Shown here: piece after piece, positions 51,127 through 59,765 of the stretch
Layout of the letters: every line of letters begins with the position of its first letter
Position numbering within the stretch: the first letter of the stretch is position 1
DNA from: Eisenibacter elegans DSM 3317
GTDB lineage: Bacteria; Bacteroidota; Bacteroidia; Cytophagales; Microscillaceae
Length of the DNA: 64,000 nt
Assembly: GCF_000430505.1 (NCBI RefSeq)
Contig: NZ_KE387152.1
Location: 571,413 to 635,412, forward strand
Direction of reading: 5' to 3'
Notes under the pieces: model-generated
The model's input: only the letters and a program-made list of their open reading frames with translations
What the model was told of the DNA's origin: nothing
The model's database searches: none
Made by a program: the position numbers and the translations under genes

Positions 51127-52674
51127 TTAGTTGGTAATCTTGACCGGCAGGCTTTCGTTGTGTAGGCGATCTAGGGCTGTAACACAGTAGGTATAGACCT
51201 TACGGGTTTGTGCCGGTGTCTTGTCTAAGAATACAGTATCTTGCTGAATGGCAAGCAAGTAGCGCATATCTTTGATGTCTTGGGCAGTGTTTTGAGGAAA
51301 GCGGTAAACGGCATAGTAGCGCGCTGGTTCGCGGTCGGAGGCCAATAGTGGGGGTTTCCAAGAGATGCGCACTTGTGTGGGAAACTCTATCAGCCCTAGA
51401 GCTTGGGGAGGGTTGGGGGGGATATTATCCTTCCAAGGCATGGGCGGGATAAGCGCCGGCAGGCGGTAGTATTGTTGCCTGATGGCTGTAGTAGCATTGT
51501 GTGGGTTGGCCAATACATCACTACTGCCAAAGAACACCTGCCCCAAGACCCCGGGTGTTTGACGGTTGAGCATCATCTGTTCTATCAGCTCTTCCTTAGG
51601 CCATTGCTTTTCGGGGTCAGCATCGCGCAGCTTGTAGTAGCCCATCCCGACATAAAGGTGTCGGCCATAGGTATGCCTGCTCCACCAGTCAAGTAGCGTA
51701 CGATAGTCTGCGTTGGTGTTATGCGCCGAGAGGTAGAGCTGAGGAGCTACATAATCGAGCCAGCCTTGTTCGAGCCAGTGGCGGATGTCTGCAAACTGGT
51801 GGTCGTAGGCCGTGATGCGCCCGTGGGTGTCGGAACCTAGCGGGTCTTGACCTTTGTGTCGCCAGACAGCCGTCGGGCTGATGCCAAACTTTAGGTAGGG
51901 GCGCATCTGTTTGAGCTTGATATGAATACCTTCTACAAATTGGTTGAGGTTGTCGCGTCGCCATGCTTTTCGGTCTTCAAAGTTGCCTTTGTAGAGCGCA
52001 AAAGAAGAATCGTCGGGAAAGGGATGCTGCGCCGTTTCGACCGGATAGAAGTAATCATCGAAGTGGATGCCATCTACATCATAGCGCAGCGCCACATCAA
52101 GCAAAATCAGCGTTACATAGCGCCGTACTTCGGGTAGGCCGGGGTCTAGGTATTGGTGTTTGCCGTGGGTTACTATCCAGCGGGGATAGAGCTTGGTTAC
52201 GTGGTTCTCGACCATCATACCTGTAGGGTTGCCCAAGCTCGCCCGAAAGGGGTTAAACCACGCGTGTATTTCCATATTTCGCTCGTGGCAAGCCTTTACC
52301 CAAGCGGCAAGCGGGTCGAAAAAAGGCATAGGAGGCTCACCCGGGATGCCCGTCAGCCACTCTGTCCAAGGTTCTACACGGCTGGGGTAGAGCGCATCTG
52401 CCGCTACCCTCACCTGCAAAAACACCGTATTGATGCCCTGGCGTTGGAGCTGGTCTAGGGTTTCGTGCATCTCGTGTAGTAGCCATTTGTTGGGTAAGCC
52501 ACGCTGAGAGGGATAATCACGGTTGTAGGCAGTAGCTATCCAAACAGCCCGCACCTCACGCTTAGGCGCTTGTGGGTTGCTTAATTCGGTATTGTCCGAA
52601 AAATAAGCCCACAAAAACGCCGCACCTAAGAGCAGCAACACGAAGCATATCAGTACAAATAAGTATCTACGCAT
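51127..52674 (-). CDS. glycosyl hydrolase-like 10 (GHL10/DUF187) protein
   Basis: This 515-residue protein has one N-terminal membrane helix or uncleaved signal (5-24), then a TIM-barrel domain. The GHL10 start KREVRAVWIATAYNRDYPS (38-56) and INTVFLQVRVAADALYPSRVEPWTEWLTG are typical, as are EIHAWFNPFRASL and DVDGIHFDDYFYP with the likely catalytic Asp pair. A C-terminal fibronectin type III-like domain runs from about 415 (PNPPQALGLIEFPTQVRISWKPP). Relatives act on cell-wall or exopolysaccharide glycans; substrate is unknown. It is transcribed towards ppa with a 123-base gap, so a separate unit is likely. Confidence 0.88.
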   Translation of the reverse strand: MRRYLFVLICFVLLLLGAAFLWAYFSDNTELSNPQAPKREVRAVWIATAYNRDYPSQRGLPNKWLLHEMHETLDQLQRQGINTVFLQVRVAADALYPSRVEPWTEWLTGIPGEPPMPFFDPLAAWVKACHERNMEIHAWFNPFRASLGNPTGMMVENHVTKLYPRWIVTHGKHQYLDPGLPEVRRYVTLILLDVALRYDVDGIHFDDYFYPVETAQHPFPDDSSFALYKGNFEDRKAWRRDNLNQFVEGIHIKLKQMRPYLKFGISPTAVWRHKGQDPLGSDTHGRITAYDHQFADIRHWLEQGWLDYVAPQLYLSAHNTNADYRTLLDWWSRHTYGRHLYVGMGYYKLRDADPEKQWPKEELIEQMMLNRQTPGVLGQVFFGSSDVLANPHNATTAIRQQYYRLPALIPPMPWKDNIPPNPPQALGLIEFPTQVRISWKPPLLASDREPARYYAVYRFPQNTAQDIKDMRYLLAIQQDTVFLDKTPAQTRKVYTYCVTALDRLHNESLPVKITN

Positions 52675-52809
52675 ACAACTTTACCAACACCCGCACCGCA
52701 GGTAAGGCGCAAAAGTACGGAGAAGGGCGCATAGTTTCAAATTTTGATACGTAGTTGGGTGCTTTTGGCAAGCTGATTGGGCAAGCTTCCAATAATATAT
52801 ACCCAATCC

Positions 52810-52939
52810 ACACCATTGGACATTTTTGGAAAAGCAGTGCGGAGCTCCAGCTTCGAGACAAGCTGTGGTCTTATTTTGGGGTAAAATGAAACTTAGCCCA
52901 CAGTTTTAACCGTGTGGGTTGAAAAATGTCTAGTGGCGT
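52810..52939 (+). repeat. family A palindromic element, complete copy
   Basis: 130 bases opening ACACCATTGGACATTTTTGG and closing GAAAAATGTCTAGTGGCGT, with CGGAGCTCCAGCTTCGAG and a hairpin around CCCACAGTTTTAACCGTGTG. Confidence 0.85.
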
Positions 52940-53016
52940 GTACCCAATCAAAAGTGCTTGGGGAAATATAACCCCTAAAAATTCTTGAAAAACAAATCCT
53001 TAATTCCTAGTACAAA

Positions 53017-53039
53017 AACCGCCGCCGAAGGCAGCGGTT
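53017..53039 (-). terminator. terminator of the SiaC-like gene
   Basis: On the minus strand AACCGCTGCC, TTC, GGCGGCGGTT form a 10-bp stem closed by a C-UUCG-G loop, followed by TTTTG. It starts 24 bases after the stop codon at 53064. Confidence 0.8.
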
Positions 53040-53063
53040 CAATCAAATACTTGGCGGCAAAGC

Positions 53064-53447
53064 CTACAGCTCAAAAGGAATCAAGTTGAAAGGCACATCC
53101 GCTTCACGCGAATAGTCTTCACCATACTCGAGCATATCGGTATCATCTTCTTCATAATACCAGTTGATGGTTACTTGCCCTTTGCCACTGTTGTAGTAGT
53201 TGTTGAGCTTCTCAATGATTTTCTGAAAGCGCGAGGAGGTACTCGTGTTGAAATAGTCGAGGCGGAAGTTGAAGGTGATATTGTGCCCTTCGGTTTTGAG
53301 ATATTCATCGAGCCACTTCATCACAGGAGCATAAATTTCCTTGGTGTATTCGGGATAAGAGCTTTCAGAAATCTCGAGTACTCCGGTTTGGGCGTTAAAT
53401 TCGATGCGGGGGCGCTCTTCAAATCCTTCGATAAAGAGGTTTTCCAT
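53064..53447 (-). CDS. SiaC-like (DUF1987) protein
   Basis: This 127-residue cytosolic protein matches the DUF1987/SiaC family throughout: ERPRIEFNAQTGVLEISESSYPE, KWLDEYLKTEGHNITFNFRLDYFNTSTSSRF and INWYYEEDDTDMLEYGEDYS. In Pseudomonas, SiaC is phosphorylated by the kinase SiaB and dephosphorylated by the SpoIIE-type phosphatase SiaA, and binds a diguanylate cyclase. The phospho-site lies in the NTSTS segment (about 68-72 here). No kinase or cyclase is adjacent; a SpoIIE-type phosphatase is encoded at 21081. A strong terminator follows, so the gene stands alone. Confidence 0.88.
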   Translation of the reverse strand: MENLFIEGFEERPRIEFNAQTGVLEISESSYPEYTKEIYAPVMKWLDEYLKTEGHNITFNFRLDYFNTSTSSRFQKIIEKLNNYYNSGKGQVTINWYYEEDDTDMLEYGEDYSREADVPFNLIPFEL

Positions 53448-53760
53448 AAAGGCTATGTGTTAAATTTTGGGGATAAGTCATCAAAATGCGCAGGTTCACG
53501 GCTCGAGCAACAGCCACAAGATTCGTGCAAATCGACCATTGGCACAACAATTTACCGAAAAAAATAGGCTTTAGACAAGCTTTAGCCCATAATTTTTTGA
53601 CTAGCAAAGACTGACCAACTTCTGTGGGGCTTCCTCCCCCCATGGCTGTGGAACATAGCCACAACCCAAAGAGGCGTATATAGGGGTAGAGAAAACCGAA
53701 AGCTCACGCCACTGGATATGTTCCAAATCTCTAGTTAAAACTGTGGGCTAAGTCTTATTT
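53448..53760. other. intergenic region upstream of the SiaC-like gene
   Basis: 313 bases without a supported gene. The last part (53706-53760) is a truncated family A copy abutting the pirin pseudogene. Confidence 0.5.
53706..53760 (-). repeat. family A element, truncated copy at the pirin pseudogene
   Basis: Read on the minus strand this is the 3' half of family A: AAAATAAGACTTAGCCCAC, AGTTTTAAC, and a terminus ending in ATATCCAGTGGCGT. The match stops at about 53760, exactly where the pirin reading frame ends. Confidence 0.65.
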
Positions 53761-54288
53761 TTATGCTTGCGATATTTCGTGTTGTGTATTCATTACAAAA
53801 GGGCCTTGAGCCACAATGGGCTCATCATAGCGTTCGCCGCCAAAGAGGAGAAGGTCTATAGGCTCCTGTGATATATTGGCGACTTCAATCTCTCCTGCTT
53901 CTGTTTTCTCAGAGAAAGGCACGGCAAACTGCTGGCCGGCTTCGAGATGGATATGATACAGAAACTGCGCGGTGTAGTTCGGAATACTAGATTGGAGCTG
54001 CTCATAGTTACTCAGAATAACCTTGACCCAGCTACGGTTGTCGGGTAATAGTTGTTGGGGAACTTCATTGGCTTGGATAGCCATGTACTCGGGCTGTTCG
54101 GCCTTGATATGTGGAGGAAGGTTGATCCAAAATTGGAATCCATGCATAGCCGGATTATTGGTTTCAGTATTCAGGTTGGCTATTTCATCATGGATGATTC
54201 CATTTCCTGCTTTCATCCACTGGATACCGCCAGACCGAACAGTAGCATGATTGCCCGCGCTGTCGAAATGCTCAGATTGGCCAATGGG
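53761..54288 (-). pseudogene. pirin-family pseudogene, truncated at both ends
   Basis: The frame is open from 54288 down to the stop at 53761. It starts inside the cupin core with EHFDSAGNHATVRSGGIQWM, followed by KAGNGIIHDEI, and runs to PFVMNTQHEISQA. Pirins are non-haem iron cupins, and the N-terminal 60-80 residues with the first metal His residues are missing: a TAG sits just upstream at 54289-54291 and the sequence before it does not match. The C-terminus stops right after the usual GPFVMNT motif, at the edge of a family A repeat that supplies the stop codon. An ATG at 54216 would give 151 residues without the first half of the metal site. Confidence 0.7.
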
Positions 54289-54358
54289 CTATACCCATCG
54301 TTGGTACATCTTGCCCCTTCGGGGTTGTTAATGAAATGCCCTGAAAGGATGTAATATC
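54289..54358. other. junction block between two truncated genes
   Basis: About 70 bases between the pirin and HPP fragments. They contain a GCCCCTTCGGGGTTG hairpin and GAAATGCCCTGAAAGG, unlike either gene. This looks like a rearrangement scar or another short repeat, loosely resembling one half of family C. Confidence 0.4.
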
Positions 54359-54625
54359 TCAGTTTTTGTTACTTCTATATTTTCTAGGTTGTGCAAGGGG
54401 GCTTTGAATCACACCGCAAATTAACACACAAGTTGCGCCAAAAGACCCAATTAGAAAGAGGTTATCGCTTTCAGAAAAGTATATGCTTTGAATAAAGGCA
54501 ATGATGCCTACACCGAAAAACGCGCCTATAAAAGACCAAAACTTTTCGCGATAATCAACAAGTGTTTCTTTGTATGCAACGTATTTACCAACTCTGTAAG
54601 CGCGTTTTAACCGATGTTTTACCAT
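54359..54625 (-). pseudogene. HPP-family membrane protein, 3'-truncated fragment
   Basis: The 88 codons match the first third of HPP-domain proteins: KETLVDYREKFWSFIGAFFG, two membrane helices, then LFLIGSFGATCVLICGVIQSPLAQPR. Family members then continue with NLIGGH and two more helices, but here the frame ends four residues later after KYRSNKN. HPP proteins are putative nitrite or small-ion transporters of about 150-200 residues. The break lies at the edge of the junction block shared with the pirin pseudogene, so both genes were probably damaged in one event. Confidence 0.7.
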
Positions 54626-54687
54626 AATTCAAATCAATACCAAGGATTTATGATTGACGAAGTAGAATCCAAATTCGCCACTCGTCT

Positions 54688-54808
54688 ACGCCACTGGATA
54701 TTTTCCAAGCCTCACGACGGGCTAAAATTTATTCTATCCCCAAATAAGGCCTCAGCTTGTCTCAGAGCTGGAACTCCGAACTATTTTTCCAAAAATGTCC
54801 AGTGACGT
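54688..54808 (-). repeat. family A palindromic element, inverted copy
   Basis: 121 bases; on the minus strand it opens ACGTCACTGGACATTTTTGG and closes GGAAAATATCCAGTGGCGT, with CGGAGTTCCAGCTCTGAG and GACAAGCTGAGGCCTTATTT inside. The second hairpin is degenerate (TTTTAGCCCGTCGTGAGGC). Confidence 0.8.
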
Positions 54809-54830
54809 GTAACTCGTCAATCCCCAGTTG

Positions 54831-57716
54831 TCAATCAATCTTTGGCTTCAGGAACCTAGCCGTATGGTTATTGGGGAGTAGGCAGAGGTCTTCGGGAGTA
54901 CCTGCAAAGCAGAGCTGCCCCCCTTGGTGGCCGCCATCGGGGCCTAGGTCTATGATCCAGTCGGCAGACTTGATGACTTCGGTGTTGTGTTCAATCACGA
55001 TGACGGTATGTCCTTGGTCTACAAGGGCTTGTAGCGCACCGAGGAGCTTGCGGATGTCGTGAAAGTGTAGGCCGGTTGTAGGCTCATCAAAGATGAAGAG
55101 CGTGCGCCCCCGGTCGGCGGTGCTTTGGTCCAAAAACGAGGCCAGCTTGAGGCGCTGCGCCTCTCCGCCCGAGAGGGTGGCGGTAGACTGCCCCAAGCGC
55201 ACATAGCCCAGGCCTACAGTAGCCAGCGGTTGTAGGAGGTTGGTGATTTTGGGCTGCCCTTGGAAGAAAGTCAGGCTGTCGTCGATGGTCATAGCCAGTA
55301 CATCGGCCACGGTTTGGCCTTGGTAGGTTACGTCGAGTATTTCGCGTTTGAAGCGTTTTCCTTGGCAGCTTTCACAGGTCAGGCGGATGTCGGCCATAAA
55401 CTGCATCTCAATGGTGAGGTAGCCATCGCCTTTGCAAGCGTCGCAGCGCCCTTTGTCGGAGTTGAAGGAGAAGTGCCCGGCTTCGTAGCTGCGTTGTTTG
55501 GCCAGGGTTTGGTCGGCAAAGAGCTGCCGGATATGGTCGTAGGCCTTGGTGTAGGTGGCTGGGTTGGAGCGCGAGGATTTGCCCACGGGGTTTTGGTCTA
55601 CAAATTCTACAAACTGTATTTGCTTCCAGTCGCCGCTGAGTTGGCGGTATTTGGCCTTGGTATCGTGGTATTGGCCTAAGCTTTTTTGTAGGGCCGGGTA
55701 GAGCAGGTCTGTGATGAGGGTTGATTTGCCCGAGCCACTCACGCCTGTTACCACGGTCAGCACACCTAGCGGAAAATCTACCGTAATGTTTTTGAGGTTG
55801 TTTTCGGTAGCGCCTTCTAGGGTGATACGTTGCTTCCACGAGCGCCGCTGCTCAGGGAGGGGAATGCTATCAAGCCCTTCCAAAAAGCGGTAAGTGTGGG
55901 ATAGTTGGAGGTTATGAGCGCCGTTTTGGCCGTTGGCCTTGCTGTGGAGTGCTGTACCGGCCAGCAGCTCCCAAGCCCCTTGTTGGATATTGCCTTGCAA
56001 GACCAGCTGCCCGCCTTGACTGCCGGCTTCGGGCCCGATGTCGATGATTTGGTCAGCGGCACGCATCACCTCCTCTTCGTGTTCGACCACGATGACGGTA
56101 TTGCCCAAGTCCCGCAGTTCTAACAACACCTCTACCAACTTGGCCGTATCGCGAGGGTGTAGCCCGATGCTGGGCTCATCGAGCACATACATAGAGCCTA
56201 CCAAGGCGCTGCCTAGGGCTGTGGAGAGCTTGATGCGCTGGTATTCGCCCCCAGAGAGCGAAGAGGTAAGGCGGTTGAGGGTCAGGTAGCCCAGCCCTAC
56301 TTTGTCGAGGTAGTGGAGGCGGTTTTGGATTTCGATGAGTGGGCGCTGGGCGACCTTCTGCTCGTGTTCGGGCAGGGTGAGCTGGGCAAAAAAGGTCATC
56401 AATTCCGTAACGGGCATCAGCACCAAGTCGCTGATGGAGTGGTCGGCGATTTTGACATATCCCGCATCTTGGCGCAGGCGTGTCCCCCTACATTCGGGGC
56501 AGGCCACCCGCCCTCGGTAGCGCGACTGCAACACACGGTACTGGATTTTGTGAGCCTGTTCGGCTACGTGGGCAAAAAACTGGTTGATGCCCTCTATCTT
56601 TCCATTTCCATTCCAGAGTAGCTCCCGCTCGGCTTTGTTGAGGTGCTCGTAAGAACGGTGTACGGGGAAATCAAGGGCAAGTGCCTGACGGACGAAGGCT
56701 TTTTGCCAGGCTTCCATTTTTTCGGTACGCCATGGTGCCACCACTCCTTCATAAACCGAGAGGGTCTTGTCAGGAATGACAAGGTCTTCGTCGATATCGA
56801 GCAGGTTGCCAAAGCCTCCACATTTTTTGCAGGCTCCGTAGGGGTTGTTGAAGCTAAAAAAAGCGACCGAGGGGGTCTCAAAGCTGATGCCGTCGGCCTC
56901 GAAGCGGTCAGAAAAATGGGTCAGGGTGTCGTTGTCGGGTAGGTGGAGGGTACAGGTACCGTGCCCTTCGTAGAAGGCTGTCTGCACCGAATCGCCGATG
57001 CGGTAGCGGTTTTCCTCACTTTCGTGTTGTACAGTGCCCCGGTCTATGAGCAGGTAGAGGTCTTTGACCTTGGGCAAGTCCTTGGGTTTCAGCTCCAGCA
57101 GTTCTTCTATAAAAATCAGGCTCCCCCCTTGCCAGAGGCGCGAAAAGCCCTTCTGAAAAGCCACCTTCAGCTCGTCGCTTAGGTTGCGTCCTTCCCCGAT
57201 GGTGAGTGGCGCAAGGATGACAAATCGCTGCCCTTCAGCAAAAGAGTGTAGGTAATCGCTCACATCGGCCACGCTGTGTTTCTGTACCAGCTGCCCCGAA
57301 ATGGGCGAGTAGGTCTTGCCAATGCGCGAGAAGAGCAACTTTAGGTAGTCATAAATCTCCGTGGTAGTGCCCACCGTAGCGCGGGGGTTGCGGCTGTTGC
57401 CTTTTTGCTCTACCGCGATGGCCGGGGCAATGCCCTTGATGTACTCTACCTCGGGCTTTTCCATCTTGCCCAAAAACTGCCGCGCATACGCGCTCAGGCT
57501 CTCCACATACATCCGCTGGCCTTCGGCAAAGAGCGTATCAAAAGCCAAGGAAGACTTGCCCGAGCCCGAAACACCCGTGATGACCACCAGCTTGTCGCGG
57601 GCAATGGCCACAGATAAATTTTGGAGATTGTTTACTTTAGCACCCTTGATGATGATGTGCTCGCGAGGGTCGAGCGTTTCTAGTTGGTAGGGCTTGGGGG
57701 CAATGACTTTCTTCAT
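54831..57716 (-). CDS. uvrA: excinuclease ABC subunit A
   Basis: UvrA recognises DNA damage with UvrB in nucleotide excision repair. The 961-residue product has two ABC ATPase units: Walker [10 protein letters not shown] (48-56) and a second GVSGSGKST, with signature [11 protein letters not shown] and [11 protein letters not shown] and Walker [12 protein letters not shown] and [11 protein letters not shown]. Zinc modules are ACKKCGG paired with ACPECRG, and RCDACKG paired with TCESCQG. The extra CPDH-type zinc site found in E. coli UvrA after the SRIG segment is absent: the region reads [20 protein letters not shown]. This is likely a lineage feature of Bacteroidota UvrA; whether a second uvrA exists is not visible. 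Confidence 0.95.
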   Translation of the reverse strand: MKKVIAPKPYQLETLDPREHIIIKGAKVNNLQNLSVAIARDKLVVITGVSGSGKSSLAFDTLFAEGQRMYVESLSAYARQFLGKMEKPEVEYIKGIAPAIAVEQKGNSRNPRATVGTTTEIYDYLKLLFSRIGKTYSPISGQLVQKHSVADVSDYLHSFAEGQRFVILAPLTIGEGRNLSDELKVAFQKGFSRLWQGGSLIFIEELLELKPKDLPKVKDLYLLIDRGTVQHESEENRYRIGDSVQTAFYEGHGTCTLHLPDNDTLTHFSDRFEADGISFETPSVAFFSFNNPYGACKKCGGFGNLLDIDEDLVIPDKTLSVYEGVVAPWRTEKMEAWQKAFVRQALALDFPVHRSYEHLNKAERELLWNGNGKIEGINQFFAHVAEQAHKIQYRVLQSRYRGRVACPECRGTRLRQDAGYVKIADHSISDLVLMPVTELMTFFAQLTLPEHEQKVAQRPLIEIQNRLHYLDKVGLGYLTLNRLTSSLSGGEYQRIKLSTALGSALVGSMYVLDEPSIGLHPRDTAKLVEVLLELRDLGNTVIVVEHEEEVMRAADQIIDIGPEAGSQGGQLVLQGNIQQGAWELLAGTALHSKANGQNGAHNLQLSHTYRFLEGLDSIPLPEQRRSWKQRITLEGATENNLKNITVDFPLGVLTVVTGVSGSGKSTLITDLLYPALQKSLGQYHDTKAKYRQLSGDWKQIQFVEFVDQNPVGKSSRSNPATYTKAYDHIRQLFADQTLAKQRSYEAGHFSFNSDKGRCDACKGDGYLTIEMQFMADIRLTCESCQGKRFKREILDVTYQGQTVADVLAMTIDDSLTFFQGQPKITNLLQPLATVGLGYVRLGQSTATLSGGEAQRLKLASFLDQSTADRGRTLFIFDEPTTGLHFHDIRKLLGALQALVDQGHTVIVIEHNTEVIKSADWIIDLGPDGGHQGGQLCFAGTPEDLCLLPNNHTARFLKPKID

Positions 57717-57902
57717 GTGGGTAGAAACCGCTCAACGGCGAGCGATGTTTGGACGAATTGCCAAAAATACGACATATCCCCCGCAGCCGCAAACAGGCTC
57801 GACAAAAGAAAAAGATAGCAGATAGCTTGGTGTTTGTTTTTTTGTACTTTCGTAGGGCTGAACTTTAAAGCACGATGGGCTGGCCAGTAATGACAATTGT
57901 AT

Positions 57903-58295
57903 ATGAATGTAATGCTGACAGAGCAACACCTGTCGAGTAGCTTTGCCAATGTGGTCAGTGGAAGGGGAGTATCGGGTAAATTCGTCGCCTTTGAAGTTTT
58001 TTATGATATACCCATATACAGAAACCTGAATGCAGGATTAAACATCGGGTATTATCACGACTACTATCAACATACCCTCAGCAAAGAGTCTGTACAAAAC
58101 CAATCGCCTACTATTGGTTTTGAGCTAAACTACAGAGAACAAGACCTTTTCAAATTAAAGGGACTTTACTTTACATTCGCAGTGCCGTTTCGGTTTTATA
58201 TACAGCCACTCGAAAAAACCCAACTCAACAATGCGACTGTCAACAGACACTTTTTTGAAAATAATATTTGGTTATTTGTTGGCTACCAGTTCTGA
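57903..58295 (+). CDS. small outer-membrane beta-barrel-like protein
   Basis: The frame opens just after a TGA at 57891; ATG 57903 or 57912 may start it. The 130-residue product alternates polar and hydrophobic residues (GKFVAFEVFYDIPIYRNLNAGLNIGYYHDYYQHT, GLYFTFAVPFRFYIQPL) and ends in WLFVGYQF, the terminal Phe being typical of outer-membrane barrels. There is no signal peptide, so it could be the remaining C-terminal part of a larger barrel, with the first half lost. No disabling mutation is visible within the frame. Confidence 0.5.
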   Translation: MNVMLTEQHLSSSFANVVSGRGVSGKFVAFEVFYDIPIYRNLNAGLNIGYYHDYYQHTLSKESVQNQSPTIGFELNYREQDLFKLKGLYFTFAVPFRFYIQPLEKTQLNNATVNRHFFENNIWLFVGYQF

Positions 58296-58589
58296 ACCAG
58301 CCAGCAATCACAGCGCACACAACGGAGTGTGATTGACTGATATGTGGCAAAAAAGATGTTTTAGAGAGATTTGTTAATATTTTATCTTGTATTTCATCCA
58401 AAAAACAATACTTTACGTTAGTGTTCTGTGAAAGATAGACGCTCGTGTGCTTGTGGAAAGTGTGTGCTAGGCCAAAACAATTATTTTGTAAGGTCCACGC
58501 CTATATACACATTTTGCAAACCAACGTAGGGTCTGCTTTTTAAAACAATACAGTTTAAGGATTACCCACTCTACTAACACAACATTACT
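58296..58589. other. AT-rich intergenic region
   Basis: 294 bases with no ORF, hairpin or clear -7 box that I can support. Confidence 0.4.
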
Positions 58590-59099
58590 ATGAGAAAACC
58601 ACTTTTCACACTCACTTGGGCGCTGGCCGTACTGTCTCTATCTCTTCTGACAGCTTGCGGTGGCAAAAAAGAGCTGAAAGTTTCTGACCAAGCCCAAAAG
58701 CTAATGAAAAATGCTTGGAAGTATGATGTAAATGCCAATCTGAAAAAAGGCTCAGAAAGCACAGAAAGCCAGACCGGTATCAAATCCGACGTGCAACTAC
58801 AAGGAGATTTAGGAAAAATGGCAGACTTTGCCGCAGAGACCCTTACCCTAGGCCGAGATGGCAATGACCCAATGAAGCTTTCGTACAAGAAGCAAGTGGG
58901 CGAAGGAATGCTCTCTCTTTCTGTAGTAGGCTGGTGGGAGCTAGAACCCGATGACAAAACCCTTGTGCTGAAAGAGTGGGACAGCAACGCCGGCAAAGAA
59001 AAGGACCCCGTAAAATACACCATCGATGAGCTTAGCAACGAGCAACTGGTGCTGGTCAAAGAAGGAGAAACACAAAAGAGGATTTATAAAAAGAAATAA
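58590..59099 (+). CDS. hypothetical lipoprotein
   Basis: This 169-residue protein has lipobox LTAC (Cys23). The mature sequence begins GGKKELKVSDQAQKLMKNAWKYDVNANLKKG and ends with LVLKEWDSNAGKEKDPVKYTIDELSNEQLVLVKEGETQKRIYKKK. The strand-rich layout and the WELEPDDKTLVLKEW and YTIDELSNEQLVL pattern resemble lipocalin-like lipoproteins of Bacteroidota. Function unknown. A good terminator follows. Confidence 0.8.
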   Translation: MRKPLFTLTWALAVLSLSLLTACGGKKELKVSDQAQKLMKNAWKYDVNANLKKGSESTESQTGIKSDVQLQGDLGKMADFAAETLTLGRDGNDPMKLSYKKQVGEGMLSLSVVGWWELEPDDKTLVLKEWDSNAGKEKDPVKYTIDELSNEQLVLVKEGETQKRIYKKK

Positions 59100-59169
59100 A
59101 CGCCAAACTACTACCAGAGCCTAATCTGCTTTATTGTGCATAAAAAGAAACACACAAAGCCCTGACTTG

Positions 59170-59205
59170 ACAGCATCGCCGTTGATTTGGCAACGGTGGT
59201 GCTGT
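59170..59205 (+). terminator. terminator after the lipoprotein gene
   Basis: A 15-bp stem with two G-T pairs (ACAGCATCGCCGTTG at 59170-59184 with CAACGGTGGTGCTGT at 59191-59205), 6-base loop, then TTGTTTTATG. Confidence 0.75.
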
Positions 59206-59222
59206 TTGTTTTATGTAAGGAC

Positions 59223-59317
59223 ACACCCCTAGACATTTTGGAAAAGTAGCTCGGACCTCCAGATCCAAGACAAGTTGAGACCTCATTTTTGGGGGTAAAA
59301 TGAGACTTAGCCCACAG
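59223..59317 (+). repeat. family A element, 3'-truncated copy
   Basis: About 95 bases opening ACACCCCTAGACATTTTGG, with CGGACCTCCAGATCCAAG, GACCTCATTTTTGGGGGTAA and TGAGACTTAGCCCACAG. The final hairpin arm and right terminal repeat are missing. Confidence 0.75.
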
Positions 59318-59765
59318 ATGTAAGGACAACCTAATAGCAACCAACGCCTAAGACAGGCAAAACAATGATGAATTTATAAAATTTTATTGCGAAGTACTTT
59401 TGTGTATTTTATTGTTGATTTTACGAACCGTCGAGATGCTTGCTAGGGCATTTATAGTTTGTTTTTGTTGATTTGTACCCACAAAACGAGCACTGGTCTA
59501 AGGAGCGAATCAAATGTCCAAAACTTGTCAGATGATGTCCCATAAACCACTTCAAGGGTTTGGTTTATTGATATAAAACGTTTTTATTACGTTTTCGTTA
59601 ATAGAGGCAAAGCCGCCGGTTCCTGCCGTGTGTCTAGAGACATAATGGTATTTGATAAACTTTTTGCGCAATCATTTCGTATAGTTAAAGTTAAGCACAA
59701 AGAAATCAATACTATTATCACCCCCCCCCAACTATCAACATCATTCGAAAGACACCTCCCCAAAT

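Larger units (their letters stand above)
52675..53063. other. intergenic region with a family A copy and a terminator
   Basis: 389 bases between the GHL10 and SiaC-like genes. They contain a complete family A element and the terminator of the SiaC-like gene. No ORF is supported. Confidence 0.6.
59100..59765. other. long intergenic region
   Basis: 666 bases containing the terminator of the lipoprotein gene and a truncated family A copy. From 59320 to 59765 the sequence is AT-rich, and I see no gene or strong promoter in it. Confidence 0.5.

Noticed and set aside
54614-54805. 63-codon plus-strand frame over the inverted family A copy
   Set aside because: Half of it is repeat sequence, and it starts antisense to the HPP fragment.
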